From Yinghuangia sp051388915 (GTDB lineage Bacteria > Actinomycetota > Actinomycetes > Streptomycetales > Streptomycetaceae): a DNA stretch of 64,000 bases. Below the pieces are notes generated by a model. That model did not search any database and was not told the origin of the DNA. It saw nothing but the letters and a program-made list of their open reading frames with translations. This document shows positions 40,617 to 48,379 of the stretch, one piece after another (position 1 is the first letter of the stretch; each line of letters begins with the position of its first letter). Both the position numbers and the translations under genes were made by a program. The stretch is taken from positions 372,001 through 436,000 of the forward strand of contig NZ_JBPKBH010000003.1 in assembly GCF_051388915.1 (NCBI RefSeq), in the 5' to 3' direction.

Positions 40617-40900
40617 GCCGCAGCAAGGCCAACAGCCCGAACGCCGCGTCCAAGAGGTGGAACAAGGGAAAGGTCGGCACCCCGACCAGCGCGGCCGACA
40701 GGCCGCTGACCGCCACGTGCGGCACCGAGGGCTGCGGGATCCCGGAGGCCGTCGCCGACGAATCCGACCCCACCCTCTGGTCCTGGATCCTCGTCCGCGT
40801 CAACGGCTCGATCATGCACGGCCGTTGGTTCTGCTGCGCGGCGTGCGCGTACCACGGCATGGCCCTCGCCGAGCTGCGCATGGACGGTGCGCCGTGCTGA
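40613..40900 (+). CDS. small Cys-rich phage protein
   Basis: GTG 40613 overlaps the upstream stop (GTGA). The 95-aa protein has a basic, low-complexity head, then CGTEGCGIPEAVADES, WSWILVRVNGSIMHGRWFCCAACAYHG. The spacing CxxxxC...CCxxC suggests a zinc-binding fold. A perfect hairpin follows the stop. Function is unknown. Confidence 0.55.
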   Translation: MSRSKANSPNAASKRWNKGKVGTPTSAADRPLTATCGTEGCGIPEAVADESDPTLWSWILVRVNGSIMHGRWFCCAACAYHGMALAELRMDGAPC

Positions 40901-40910
40901 TCGGAATCAA

Positions 40911-40939
40911 GGCCGCCACCCCGCGAAGGGGTGGCGGCC
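40911..40939 (+). terminator. 12-bp perfect hairpin after the Cys-rich gene
   Basis: GGCCGCCACCCC (40911-40922) pairs exactly with GGGGTGGCGGCC (40928-40939) around GCGAA, 10 nt past the gene stop. It probably ends or attenuates the first early transcript. Confidence 0.7.
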
Positions 40940-41041
40940 CCCGCCGCCACCTGCTGCGCCCCGTCACGCCGACCCTCGGTGACCTGCTCGCCGCCGACTG
41001 GCCCGGCCCCATCGACCACCCGCCTGTGAGGTACCGCCGCC

Positions 41042-41451
41042 GTGTCCATGTTCCTGCTCGCGTCGGCGATCACCGGGTGGGTCGTCGCGGCGGTCGCGTC
41101 CGCCAGGTACCTGGTGCTGCGGCACGCCTCGTACGGCGTGTGCTCCCGGTGCGGTGGCGCCCGGCTGCGGCCCGCGTACACCGCGACCTGCTCCGGCGGC
41201 GCGGCGCGATCGGCCGCGGCCTCACCGCCGCCTGCGCCCTGGCCACCCTCGCGGGCCTGATCGCGACCGCGGACCCGGACGCCCTGTACGTCGCGCTGTG
41301 GCTGGTCCTGCCGTCCGCGGCCGCGGTGGGCCTCGCGGTCTCGCTGCTGGTCCTCGGCGGACTGGCCTTCGACCGGCACCGGGCACGCCGCCAGGCCGCG
41401 CGCGGCGCCACCCCCACCCCTGCACCCCACACGCACCGGAGGTCACCGTGA
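41042..41451 (+). pseudogene. membrane protein, probably frameshifted
   Basis: From GTG 41042 (GAGG upstream) the frame reads SMFLLASAITGWVVAAVASARYLVLR then CSRCGGARLRPAYTATC and degenerates into Ala/Pro filler before stopping at 41260. A -1 shift around 41170-41215 restores a convincing continuation (GRGLTAACALATLAGLIATADP, YVALWLVLPSAAAVGLAVSLLVLGG) to a stop at 41451 that overlaps the next GTG. The whole would be a 3-4 helix membrane protein with a Cys ribbon. A sequencing error in the GGCGGCGCGGCGCG run is as likely as a true mutation. Confidence 0.55.
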
Positions 41452-41873
41452 ACCGCATCCGCAGCTGGCTGTACGCCCTCTCGTTCCGCGTCGTGCGGTG
41501 CAGCTCCGACGACCTGCTGCGCGCGCGGCTGCGCGTCGCCGAGGCCCGCATCACGGCGCTGAAGCTCACCCTGGCGCACGTCGACTCGGGCGGCGCCATG
41601 GATGAGATCGAACGTCTGCGCGAACGCCTGGAGGAGGTCGCCCGGGAGCCGCGCAACCGGGTCCTGCTCGAACTGCAAGACCGCCTGGAGGAGTACCAGC
41701 GCCGCGACGAGGCCGCCGACGCGGCCGCGCGCACTGCGGCGTACGACCGCATCGCCGCCGAGTGGGAGCAGCACAAGAACGACCCGCTGACGGTGCTGCC
41801 CAACGAACCGCTCACCACGGGGCAGTTGGGGGCCATGCATTGGCTGGCCTCCCGCATCCCGCGGCCGCGCTGA
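41448..41873 (+). CDS. coiled-coil phage protein
   Basis: GTG 41448 starts in a GTGA overlap; 141 aa. A basic head (NRIRSWLYALSFRVVRCSS) is followed by a long charged helix with heptads (RLRVAEARITALKLTLAHVD; MDEIERLRERLEEVAREPRN; LLELQDRLEEYQRRDEAAD). The end is NEPLTTGQLGAMHWLASRIP. The protein is probably an elongated dimer. No family is recognised. Confidence 0.6.
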   Translation: MNRIRSWLYALSFRVVRCSSDDLLRARLRVAEARITALKLTLAHVDSGGAMDEIERLRERLEEVAREPRNRVLLELQDRLEEYQRRDEAADAAARTAAYDRIAAEWEQHKNDPLTVLPNEPLTTGQLGAMHWLASRIPRPR

Positions 41874-42097
41874 CCCGGGCCCGTCCGGCTGCGGCGACCG
41901 CACCCCGCGACGTCGACACGCCGGGCCTGCACATCCGCTGCGCCGTGCCGCACCGCCCCGCCACCGCGGCGGCGCGGTGCGGCCGGTGCGGCGACCAGTA
42001 CACGGCGACCGGTGACCGCGCGGTCCTCGATCTGATGACCGCGGTGTGGCCGGCGCACCGAGAGGAGTGCGCATGTCGGCCGACCACGAGGGCCTGA
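41840..42097 (+). CDS. small zinc-finger-like phage protein (start uncertain)
   Basis: The coding part is clear from about 41880: DVDTPGLHIRCAVPHRPATA, CGRCGDQYTATGDRAVLDLM, REECACRPTTRA. Cys/His spacing suggests a zinc ribbon. No ATG or GTG is available; TTG 41840 with an upstream GGGGG is the only reasonable start and overlaps the previous gene by 34 nt. It also overlaps the next gene. Confidence 0.45.
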   Translation: MAGLPHPAAALTRARPAAATAPRDVDTPGLHIRCAVPHRPATAAARCGRCGDQYTATGDRAVLDLMTAVWPAHREECACRPTTRA

Positions 42098-42657
42098 CCA
42101 CCGACACGGTGTGGGCTGAGGTCACAGCCCGGTACGGCGGGCAGTGCGGGTGCAGCGGCCAGTGCGGCGCATCGCACCGCACCACCCGCGGCCGCTGCCC
42201 GCGCCTGCACTACGGCGACGGCAGCGCCAACCAGCGGCTCCTGGTCGTGCCGATCGACCCGCACGCCGCCGATCCCGCGGGCCGCTCCCCGATGCTGCTG
42301 ATGGCCATCTGCCGGGCCTGCCACGACGGGTGGCGCCGCGAGCTGGACCGCGCCGACCGCGCGGCCGCCGCCGAGGCCGACCAACTGAACCTGTTCGGCG
42401 ACCCGCCGTGCACCACCCCACCCTGTCCCGACCCTGACGAGACCGCAGCCCCCGCGCGCCCCCCGGCGCTCCCGGCCGCGGCGGTCAGCGTGCGCGCCGT
42501 GATCCGCCTCACCGACGAACTCACCGCCGCGCACGCCGCCGGAATCCACCTCCCTATCCCACCGAACGCCTACGTGATGTGGGACCCCGCCCGGCACCGC
42601 TACGTCGCCACCGCCGGTCTCACGGTCCCCCCCGACAGCCCCCACACCGACGCCTGA
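42073..42657 (+). CDS. Cys-rich phage protein, HNH-like
   Basis: ATG 42073 follows GAGGAG; 194 aa. The N-terminal half has YGGQCGCSGQCGASHRTTRG, then LLMAICRACHDGWRRELDRADR. The paired Cys and the CRACHxxW helix resemble a degenerate HNH zinc fold, but the catalytic His-Asn pair is not clear. The C-terminal half is Pro/Ala-rich with VIRLTDELTAAHAAGIHLPIP. It could bind DNA. Confidence 0.5.
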   Translation: MSADHEGLTTDTVWAEVTARYGGQCGCSGQCGASHRTTRGRCPRLHYGDGSANQRLLVVPIDPHAADPAGRSPMLLMAICRACHDGWRRELDRADRAAAAEADQLNLFGDPPCTTPPCPDPDETAAPARPPALPAAAVSVRAVIRLTDELTAAHAAGIHLPIPPNAYVMWDPARHRYVATAGLTVPPDSPHTDA

Positions 42658-42727
42658 CCACCCCGAGCAGGGTGCCCGGCCGCGCCCCCCGCAGTCGGGC
42701 ACCCGCCCCTCCACGAACGGACCACCG

Positions 42728-44056
42728 ATGGCACCACGGGGACACGCGTTCATCTACACCGCGATCTGGAACGACCCGGACTACCGCAACCTCACGATGC
42801 CCGCGCAATGGATGTACGAGTACCTGCTCAGCCAGGAGGACCTGTCGCGCGCCGGGCACATCGCGCTGCGCCCGCGCCGCTGGTCGCAGTCCGCCCGCGG
42901 CCTCACCCTCGACCACATCGCGGACGCCCTACGCGAACTCGTGGCGGCACGCTACGTCCTGGTGGACAGCGACACCGAGGAACTGCTGATCCGGACGTTC
43001 GTCTTCCACGACAAGATCTGGAAGCAGCCCAAGATGATGGGCACCGCCGCCGTCGAGGCCGCGCTAATCACGTCGCCGCGGCTGCGGGCCGCGCTCGCCG
43101 TCGAGATGGGCCGCATCCCCCTCGACGAACTCAGCGACACCGCGACCACCGACGCGAAGGGCAACCGGACCCCGTCGCCGCGCGCGCAGGTCGCCGGCCA
43201 CATCGCCGCCATCCGCCGCCTGGCCCACCCCGACGGCGACGGGCCGGGCCGCCGCCCTCCCCGTCCCGGCCCCCCTCAGCACGGGGACCACGGCGACCGT
43301 GGCCACCCCCCACACGACGGGGCAGCGCAGCCCACCGCAGCCCCCTCGGCACACGCTGCCCACGCCCCTGCCCAGGGGCCTGCCGACCCCCCTCCGAACC
43401 CCCCTGCCGAGGGTTCCGGCCCGCTCGCGGAGGCCTCGCCCGCCCCGGACTGCACCAACCGCGACGAGCCCGAGAACACGCAGGTCACAAGCCCTCCCGA
43501 CCCCCCTGCCGAGGGGGGTCCCGAGGGGGGTCCGCAGGGCCTCTCACGTGCGCACGCGCACGCGGGTACGCGCGCCGCCCCTATCCCCTTTCCCCATACC
43601 CCAGAGAGAGTTCCTGAGGTAACCCACCACGCGCCCGCGCGCGAGGCCGCTGCCCTCTCTCTCGACTGGCAGCCCGGTGAGCAGGCCCGCGCCGCGGCCG
43701 CCGCCGTGGCCGGACACCTGACCGCCGACCAGGTCGCGCACGCCACGCGGAAGTTCCTCGCGTGGGCGGTCGGCAAGTCGATGCCCGACGCCGACGCCGC
43801 GTGGGTGCTCTGGCTGTCCCGCGAACGCCCCGACCGGCCGCGCCCGGACCAGGCGCCGACCTACACCGCCGCCCCGTACGGCGACGTGACCGCCCGCATC
43901 GACGCGATCCGCGCCGAGGACCAGGCCGCCGACGACGCCGCGCCCGCCCGACACCTGCACGCCGTCCCCGACACCGCCCCGCCGCCCGCCGACGTCCACG
44001 CGCACGCCGACGGCATCCGCCAGGCCATGCGCGACCGCCTCACCCGCACCGCCTGA
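42728..44056 (+). CDS. probable phage replication protein (winged-helix N terminus)
   Basis: The 442-aa protein starts MAPRGHAFIYTAIWNDPDYR. Residues 10-110 (LTMPAQWMYEYLLSQEDLSR, LDHIADALRELVAARYVLVD, FVFHDKIWKQPKMM) resemble the helix-turn-helix head of phage replication initiators. A long Pro/Gly/His-rich low-complexity middle (about 165-305) separates it from a helical C-terminal part (AAAAVAGHLTADQVAHATRK). This is the layout of O-type replication proteins. The DNA of the linker contains repeated CCCCCCTGCCGAGGG-like runs. Function is inferred. Confidence 0.55.
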   Translation: MAPRGHAFIYTAIWNDPDYRNLTMPAQWMYEYLLSQEDLSRAGHIALRPRRWSQSARGLTLDHIADALRELVAARYVLVDSDTEELLIRTFVFHDKIWKQPKMMGTAAVEAALITSPRLRAALAVEMGRIPLDELSDTATTDAKGNRTPSPRAQVAGHIAAIRRLAHPDGDGPGRRPPRPGPPQHGDHGDRGHPPHDGAAQPTAAPSAHAAHAPAQGPADPPPNPPAEGSGPLAEASPAPDCTNRDEPENTQVTSPPDPPAEGGPEGGPQGLSRAHAHAGTRAAPIPFPHTPERVPEVTHHAPAREAAALSLDWQPGEQARAAAAAVAGHLTADQVAHATRKFLAWAVGKSMPDADAAWVLWLSRERPDRPRPDQAPTYTAAPYGDVTARIDAIRAEDQAADDAAPARHLHAVPDTAPPPADVHAHADGIRQAMRDRLTRTA

Positions 44057-44086
44057 TCCACCCGACCCGAACGGAGCACACCGCCC

Positions 44087-44446
44087 ATGACCGACCTCGA
44101 CCTGCCCGCCCTGACCGTGCACACCGCGCTCGCCGAGCACGACCAGGACGTCTGCGTCCGCGACCACTACGGCATCCCCGGCACCCCCGCCGTCGTCGCC
44201 GACGCCTACGAGCGGATCCTGACCCAACACCTGCCCGCCCTGCTCGCCGACCACCGCGCGCACACCGCCCTCAAGGATGAGCACAAGCTGCTCGCCGCCC
44301 GGCTCGACGACGTCCGCGCCGCCACCGTCAGGCACATCGCCCGAGTCCTGGACCTCGCCGGCCTGCCTGCCGCTGCCGAACTCGTCCGCACCGAACCCGC
44401 GCGCACCGCCGACCCCGACCACATCGATGTCGGGCCGCTGCTGTGA
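44087..44446 (+). CDS. phage hypothetical helical protein
   Basis: The 119-aa protein is mostly helical: LPALTVHTALAEHDQDVC, VVADAYERILTQHLPALLAD, LLAARLDDVRAATVRHIARV. No family is recognised. It lies between the replication-like gene and the LuxR-type regulator in one strand-consistent run. Confidence 0.5.
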   Translation: MTDLDLPALTVHTALAEHDQDVCVRDHYGIPGTPAVVADAYERILTQHLPALLADHRAHTALKDEHKLLAARLDDVRAATVRHIARVLDLAGLPAAAELVRTEPARTADPDHIDVGPLL

Positions 44447-44529
44447 GACCACCCAGTCACCGCCCTGCCCCACCGGCGCCGCCGAGGCTCGCACCTGCCC
44501 CACCACCCGACCCAGACGAAGGCATGACC

Positions 44530-44976
44530 ATGACCGCACACCCGACGCTCACCCAGCGCATCCTCAAGCGGTGGGCCGCACACGCCCCCCGCCACGGCGT
44601 CACCCTCGACCCCGCGGCGGCTGGCATCCTCGCCTCGATCGCCGCCGAGACCGCCATCGCCCCCGACCGGATGCCGCCCGGCGAATCACGCGAGCCGGAA
44701 GAGACGCTGAGCCGCCGCGAGCGCGAGGTCCTGCTTGTCCTCGCCTGCGGCCTCAGCACAGCCGAGATGGCACACGAGCTGTACCTGTCGCCCGACACCA
44801 TCCGCAGCCACTGTGCCCGCATCTACAGGCGCCTTGGTGTCTCCAGCCGCCTCGACGCGGTCCTGGCCGCACTCTCCCGCGGCGACCTCGACCTGCCTAC
44901 CATCCTCGCCGCCCGAGCCGCCCACCACGACCGCACCCAGATGGCCGCGGTCACACCGATTCGGCAGGCGATGTGA
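44530..44976 (+). CDS. LuxR/NarL-type HTH protein without receiver domain
   Basis: ATG 44530 has GAAGG at 8 nt; ATG 44524 and GTG 44443 are alternatives. About 148 aa. A short helical N-terminal part precedes a complete LuxR-type domain: LSRREREVLLVLACGLSTAEMAHELYLSPDTIRSHCARIYRRLGV (split as LSRREREVLLVLACGLSTAE and MAHELYLSPDTIRSHCAR). There is no phosphorylation domain, so regulation must be by level or partner. LuxR-type regulators are uncommon in prophage early regions; it may control late or host genes. Confidence 0.75.
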   Translation: MTAHPTLTQRILKRWAAHAPRHGVTLDPAAAGILASIAAETAIAPDRMPPGESREPEETLSRREREVLLVLACGLSTAEMAHELYLSPDTIRSHCARIYRRLGVSSRLDAVLAALSRGDLDLPTILAARAAHHDRTQMAAVTPIRQAM

Positions 44977-45275
44977 CCACCCCCGACCCGACCACCCCGA
45001 GGCCCGACCTCGCCGCACTTCAACAGCGCATCGACGAACAGGCCGCCGCGCTCAACCGTGTACGCGAAATCGCCACCCGGGCCCGGCTCTTCACCCACGC
45101 CCACCAGCCCACCCAGGTCACCGTCCGCGTGATCGGCGACACCGTCCTGCGGGCCCTCGACGGCACCGAACCCCCCGCCCCCCGCGACGCGGGGGACACC
45201 TGGCCGCCGCCCGTCATCGGCACACGGCGCCTCGCCCGCCGCTACGACCACCTCGCGCCCCCGCCCGGAGCCTGA
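44973..45275 (+). CDS. phage hypothetical protein
   Basis: GTG 44973 overlaps the upstream stop (GTGA); 100 aa. It begins with an acidic/helical part (DLAALQQRIDEQAAALNRVREIA) and continues TRARLFTHAHQPTQVTVRVIGDTVLRALDG. No family is recognised. It is probably translated together with the LuxR-type gene. Confidence 0.5.
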   Translation: MTTPDPTTPRPDLAALQQRIDEQAAALNRVREIATRARLFTHAHQPTQVTVRVIGDTVLRALDGTEPPAPRDAGDTWPPPVIGTRRLARRYDHLAPPPGA

Positions 45276-45288
45276 AAGGACACAGCAG

Positions 45289-45630
45289 ATGACCGACACC
45301 GGCACCCTCCGCGCCGCCGCCACTCGACTCCGCGACCTTGCTGCCGCCGCGTCCGAACACGGCGACCCGCCCTGGTCCTACGCCGACCGCACCCGGACCA
45401 GCGGCGCCCTCCGCTACGCCGACCGCGACCTGATCCTCCGCGGCGGCTCCACCGGCCGCGGCGACGGGCCACGCGTCCACCGCGCCACCGGCATCTGGAT
45501 CGCCACTTTCGACCCCACCCTCGGCTTGCTGATCGCCGACTGGCTGGACCACGACGCCGACACCGGCCACCCCAGCGACGCAGCGCTGCACGTCGCGCGC
45601 GCAGTCCTCGACGACCCTGCCGGGCCCTGA
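45289..45630 (+). CDS. phage hypothetical protein
   Basis: The 113-aa protein has AAGGA before its ATG. It reads LRAAATRLRDLAAAASEHGDPPW, VHRATGIWIATFDPTLGLLIADWL and HPSDAALHVARAVLDDPAGP. Similar short proteins with an IADWLDH motif occur in streptomycete phages, where function is unknown. Its 3' end falls in the duplicated segment flanking the N base; the stop at 45628-45630 is present in both copies. Confidence 0.55.
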   Translation: MTDTGTLRAAATRLRDLAAAASEHGDPPWSYADRTRTSGALRYADRDLILRGGSTGRGDGPRVHRATGIWIATFDPTLGLLIADWLDHDADTGHPSDAALHVARAVLDDPAGP

Positions 45631-45761
45631 CACCACGGTGGGGGGGGCGCCNCGCCGACTGGCTGGACCACGACGCCGACACCGGCCACCCCAGCGACGC
45701 AGCGCTGCACGTCGCGCGCGCAGTCCTCGACGACCCTGCCGGGCCCTGACACCACGGTGGG
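45534..45761. repeat. identical 109-bp direct copies around an N: assembly seam
   Basis: Bases 45534-45642 are identical to 45653-45761; the 10 bases between them end in a single N (45652) after a run of G. The second copy begins immediately after the N. This is the pattern of two contigs with unmerged overlapping ends, so the true sequence probably has one copy. Confidence 0.85.
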
Positions 45762-45847
45762 CCCGCCTCCTGCACCGAGGCGGGCCCACCGACCGTCACA
45801 CCGACCGCATGACGCGCCGAGCGTACGACCCGCAGGAGACACACCCC

Positions 45848-46534
45848 ATGGACGCCATCGAGCACCTGTCCACCATCCGCCGCCTGTGGCCCCTCCTGGA
45901 CACCACGCCCGGCCGCGGCCGCCGCGACCCCGTACGCGAAACCACCGCCGCGGCCCGCGCCCGGGCGCTGGAGCGCTGGCAGGACGAGCAGACCGACAAG
46001 CTGGCCGGCGCTGTCGGCCGCGGCGCGAGCCCGGCCGCGTGCAACCTCGACGTGGTCGACACCAAGATCACGGTCCAGGAAAGGCTGTTCGAGCTCGCGG
46101 ACCAGGTCGCCGAGCGCACCCAGCTCCCCGAACCGCGGCCGCGCCGACAGCGCATCACCCGCGTCAGCCTCTCCCGCGTCGTGTCCTCGGTGGTCATCCA
46201 CCGCCAGCCCGACACCTGGCCCGACGACGACCGGTGGCGCTACTCCGCCTCGTACGGACGCGGAGTGCCATGGGCCTGCACCTGGCTGATCAACGCGTAC
46301 GCGAACAGCCTGCCGATCGACCTGAACGACGCGGTCGACGCCGCGGCCGAGGCCTGCGCCCACCGCGTCCGCACCGCCTACGAAGGCCAGACCGTACGCG
46401 ATGCCGGACCGTGCCCCGCCTGCCGAACACCCATGACCGTCGCCCCGTGGGACGAACTCATCACCTGCCCCGGCTGCCGCACCTCCTACGGGCGTCGGCA
46501 GTGGCTGCGCATCGCCGCCGGGCGCCGCGCATGA
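45848..46534 (+). CDS. phage protein with C-terminal zinc ribbon
   Basis: ATG 45848 behind GGAG gives 228 aa. The middle is helical and charged (RARALERWQDEQTDKLAGAVG; ITVQERLFELADQVAERTQL). DDRWRYSASYGRGVPWACTWL precedes a C-terminal ribbon CPACRTPMTV...CPGCRTSYGRRQWLRIA (about 190-222), a rubredoxin-like or Zn-ribbon knuckle pair. It may be a DNA or RNA binder; no family recognised. Confidence 0.55.
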   Translation: MDAIEHLSTIRRLWPLLDTTPGRGRRDPVRETTAAARARALERWQDEQTDKLAGAVGRGASPAACNLDVVDTKITVQERLFELADQVAERTQLPEPRPRRQRITRVSLSRVVSSVVIHRQPDTWPDDDRWRYSASYGRGVPWACTWLINAYANSLPIDLNDAVDAAAEACAHRVRTAYEGQTVRDAGPCPACRTPMTVAPWDELITCPGCRTSYGRRQWLRIAAGRRA

Positions 46535-46740
46535 CCCGTCCCATGCTGCCCAGCCGCATCATGACCACCGCCCTGGCCGCAGAGGCCGCCGGAGTCGCCC
46601 CCGCCACCATCCGCGACTGGCGCCGCCGCGGCCTCCTCATCCCGTGCGGCGGCACCCCGAGGCGGCCCCTGTTCCGCATGGAGGACGTCGCCGCCGCGCA
46701 AGCCGCCGCCAAGCCACGCCGCAAACGCGAACGTACTTGA
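46531..46740 (+). CDS. small MerR-like HTH protein
   Basis: ATG 46531 overlaps the previous stop (ATGA); 69 aa. ALAAEAAGVAPATIRDWRRRGLLIP and RRPLFRMEDVAAAQAAAK form a MerR/excisionase-like winged helix. The tail KPRRKRERT is basic. It could be a second excisionase-type factor or a regulator of the following genes. Confidence 0.65.
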   Translation: MTRPMLPSRIMTTALAAEAAGVAPATIRDWRRRGLLIPCGGTPRRPLFRMEDVAAAQAAAKPRRKRERT

Positions 46741-46814
46741 CCGCCGCGCGATCAGACCTGATCATGGGCGGGCCACGATCTTTTCAGCAGGTAGCCCCTG
46801 CCCAGACGCCATTC

Positions 46815-46848
46815 CGAGAGCCCCGCGCCCACCGGCCCGGGGCTCTCG
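46815..46848 (+). terminator. hairpin after the early-gene run
   Basis: CGAGAGCCCCG (46815-46825) pairs with CGGGGCTCTCG (46838-46848) around a 12-nt loop, 75 nt past the MerR-like gene. It probably separates the early operon from the methyltransferase gene. Confidence 0.7.
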
Positions 46849-46920
46849 CGCGTCCGCCCGACCGTGCACCGCCTCGCTCGCCCGGAAGGGCGTATGCGAC
46901 CCGCACCTAGGAGCAACCCC

Positions 46921-47640
46921 ATGCCGGACTGGACCCTTCACCACGGAGACGCCCTCACCACGCTGCCCACCCTCGCCGCCGACTCCGTCGACTGCGTCGT
47001 CACCGACCCGCCCTACAACTCCGGCGGCCGCACGACCGGCGAGCGCATCAATGCCGCAGCCCGGGACAAGTACGTGACCGGCGATGCGAAGCACACCCTC
47101 CCGGACTTCACCGGCGACAACCGCGACCAGCGCTCCTACACGGCCTGGCTGTCGATGGTCCTCGCCGAGTGCCTGCGCATCGCCCGCCCCGGCGCGTCCT
47201 GCCTCGTCTTCACCGACTGGCGCCAACTTCCCGCAACCACGGACGCCGTGCAGGCCGGCGGCTGGACATGGCGCGGCATCGTCCCCTGGCGCAAACCCAA
47301 CTGCCGCCCCCAGCGCGACGGCTTCCGGCGCGCCTGCGAATACGTCGTGTGGGGTAGCCGCGGCCCGCTCGCCGCGCACCCGACCCCGGTGTACCTGCCG
47401 GGCATCGTCGAGGGGTCGCAGCCGAGCGGCAAGGACCGGCGGCACATCACGCAGAAGCCCGAGGCCGTGATGCGCGAACTGGTGAAGGTGTGCATCCCGG
47501 GCGGCGTGGTGTTGGACCCGTTCGCGGGGTCGGGCACGACCGGCGCCGCTGCGCTCGCGGAGGGGCGCAGCTTCGTCGGCATCGAACTGTCCGAGCAGTA
47601 CGCCGACATCAGCCGCGATCGATTCGGCCTCGGCGCGTAA
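46921..47640 (+). CDS. DNA methyltransferase (N6-adenine/N4-cytosine type)
   Basis: ATG 46921 follows AGGAG and gives 239 aa. The catalytic motif IV is DPPY (residues 29-32, in CVVTDPPYNSGG). The AdoMet-binding motif I is DPFAGSGTTGAAALAEGRSF near residues 203-222. Motif IV before motif I makes it beta-class. The motif IV type (DPPY) fits N6-adenine or N4-cytosine targets. No restriction enzyme gene is next to it, so it is likely an orphan phage enzyme that protects its DNA or modifies sites used in regulation. Confidence 0.88.
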   Translation: MPDWTLHHGDALTTLPTLAADSVDCVVTDPPYNSGGRTTGERINAAARDKYVTGDAKHTLPDFTGDNRDQRSYTAWLSMVLAECLRIARPGASCLVFTDWRQLPATTDAVQAGGWTWRGIVPWRKPNCRPQRDGFRRACEYVVWGSRGPLAAHPTPVYLPGIVEGSQPSGKDRRHITQKPEAVMRELVKVCIPGGVVLDPFAGSGTTGAAALAEGRSFVGIELSEQYADISRDRFGLGA

Positions 47641-47774
47641 CGCGCACCCCTGGACGCCCTGGCCCTCGCGGGTCGCTACCGACAGAGACCAGGGCAGGGC
47701 GGGCGGTACACCGGTAGCTCCGGCAACCGCCCGCCCCGGCACAACCCCGAGGCCGCCTCGGCAGTCCAACCCCT

Positions 47775-48224
47775 ATGCGACGCATCCACCTCGGGATCGC
47801 GGCCGCCGCCACCGCCCTGCTACTTGCGGGCTGCGGCAGCGACGACAGCGACACAGCAGACACCGCCGGGAACAGCACGCCGACCACCGCGGCCGCCAGC
47901 CCGCCGGCGCCTCCGCCGTCCGACCTTCCACCGGAGCAGCGCGCGAGCATCCAGGCCGCCGCCGGGATCCCGCCCGCCCCGGACGCCGCGACGCAAGCTG
48001 CCTACGCCGCGGACCTGAACAAGATCAACCCGAAGATCGTGGACGGCAAGACCGAGCGCGCGGTCGACCGCGGCCGCAACGTGTGCAGCGACCTCGCCAA
48101 CGGCAAAGACCACGCGAAGGTCATCGAGAACCTGCAATACCGGTTCGGCAGCGGCGCCTTGACGATCAGCGACACCGAGGCCGAGAAGATCCTCACCGCG
48201 ATCACGACGCACATCTGCCCGTAA
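47775..48224 (+). CDS. prophage-encoded lipoprotein (DUF732-like)
   Basis: The 149-aa protein has a lipoprotein signal: basic MRRIHLG, hydrophobic core, and lipobox LLAGC (Cys20). A Thr/Pro/Ala linker leads to a small globular domain (about 65-149) with NVCSDLANGKDHAKVIENL and ITTHICP; the two Cys could form a disulfide as in DUF732 proteins. Placed between early and late genes, it may be expressed in the lysogen and change the cell surface, for example for superinfection exclusion; this is inference. Confidence 0.75.
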   Translation: MRRIHLGIAAAATALLLAGCGSDDSDTADTAGNSTPTTAAASPPAPPPSDLPPEQRASIQAAAGIPPAPDAATQAAYAADLNKINPKIVDGKTERAVDRGRNVCSDLANGKDHAKVIENLQYRFGSGALTISDTEAEKILTAITTHICP

Positions 48225-48256
48225 CCCCAGAACCACCAACCGAGTTAGTTGGAACG

Positions 48257-48292
48257 AGGCCCCGCGAGCGCATCCCCGTCGCTCCGGGGCCT
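48257..48292 (+). terminator. hairpin after the lipoprotein gene
   Basis: AGGCCCCG (48257-48264) pairs with CGGGGCCT (48285-48292) with an inner GAGCG/CGCTC stem. It isolates the lipoprotein gene from the fibre genes downstream. Confidence 0.7.
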
Positions 48293-48379
48293 TCCCCATG
48301 CCTGGCTGCCGCGCCGGTCCCCACACCGGGACGCCGAGGACGGCGCGGCAGCCGGCCACCCCGCGCCGAGGAGGTAGGT

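Noticed and set aside
40894..41040. GTG-started frame right after the Cys-rich gene
   Set aside because: A perfect 12-bp hairpin occupies its first 50 bases, and the frame then runs as a shadow of the next gene. It is only plausible if further indels exist.
43380..43540. CRISPR-like repeats in the replication-like gene
   Set aside because: The CCCCCCTGCCGAGGG-type runs are irregular, inside one open frame, and encode a Pro/Gly linker.
45242..46363. Minus-strand frame with an undefined residue across the N
   Set aside because: It is created by the duplicated assembly seam and is antisense to small phage genes.
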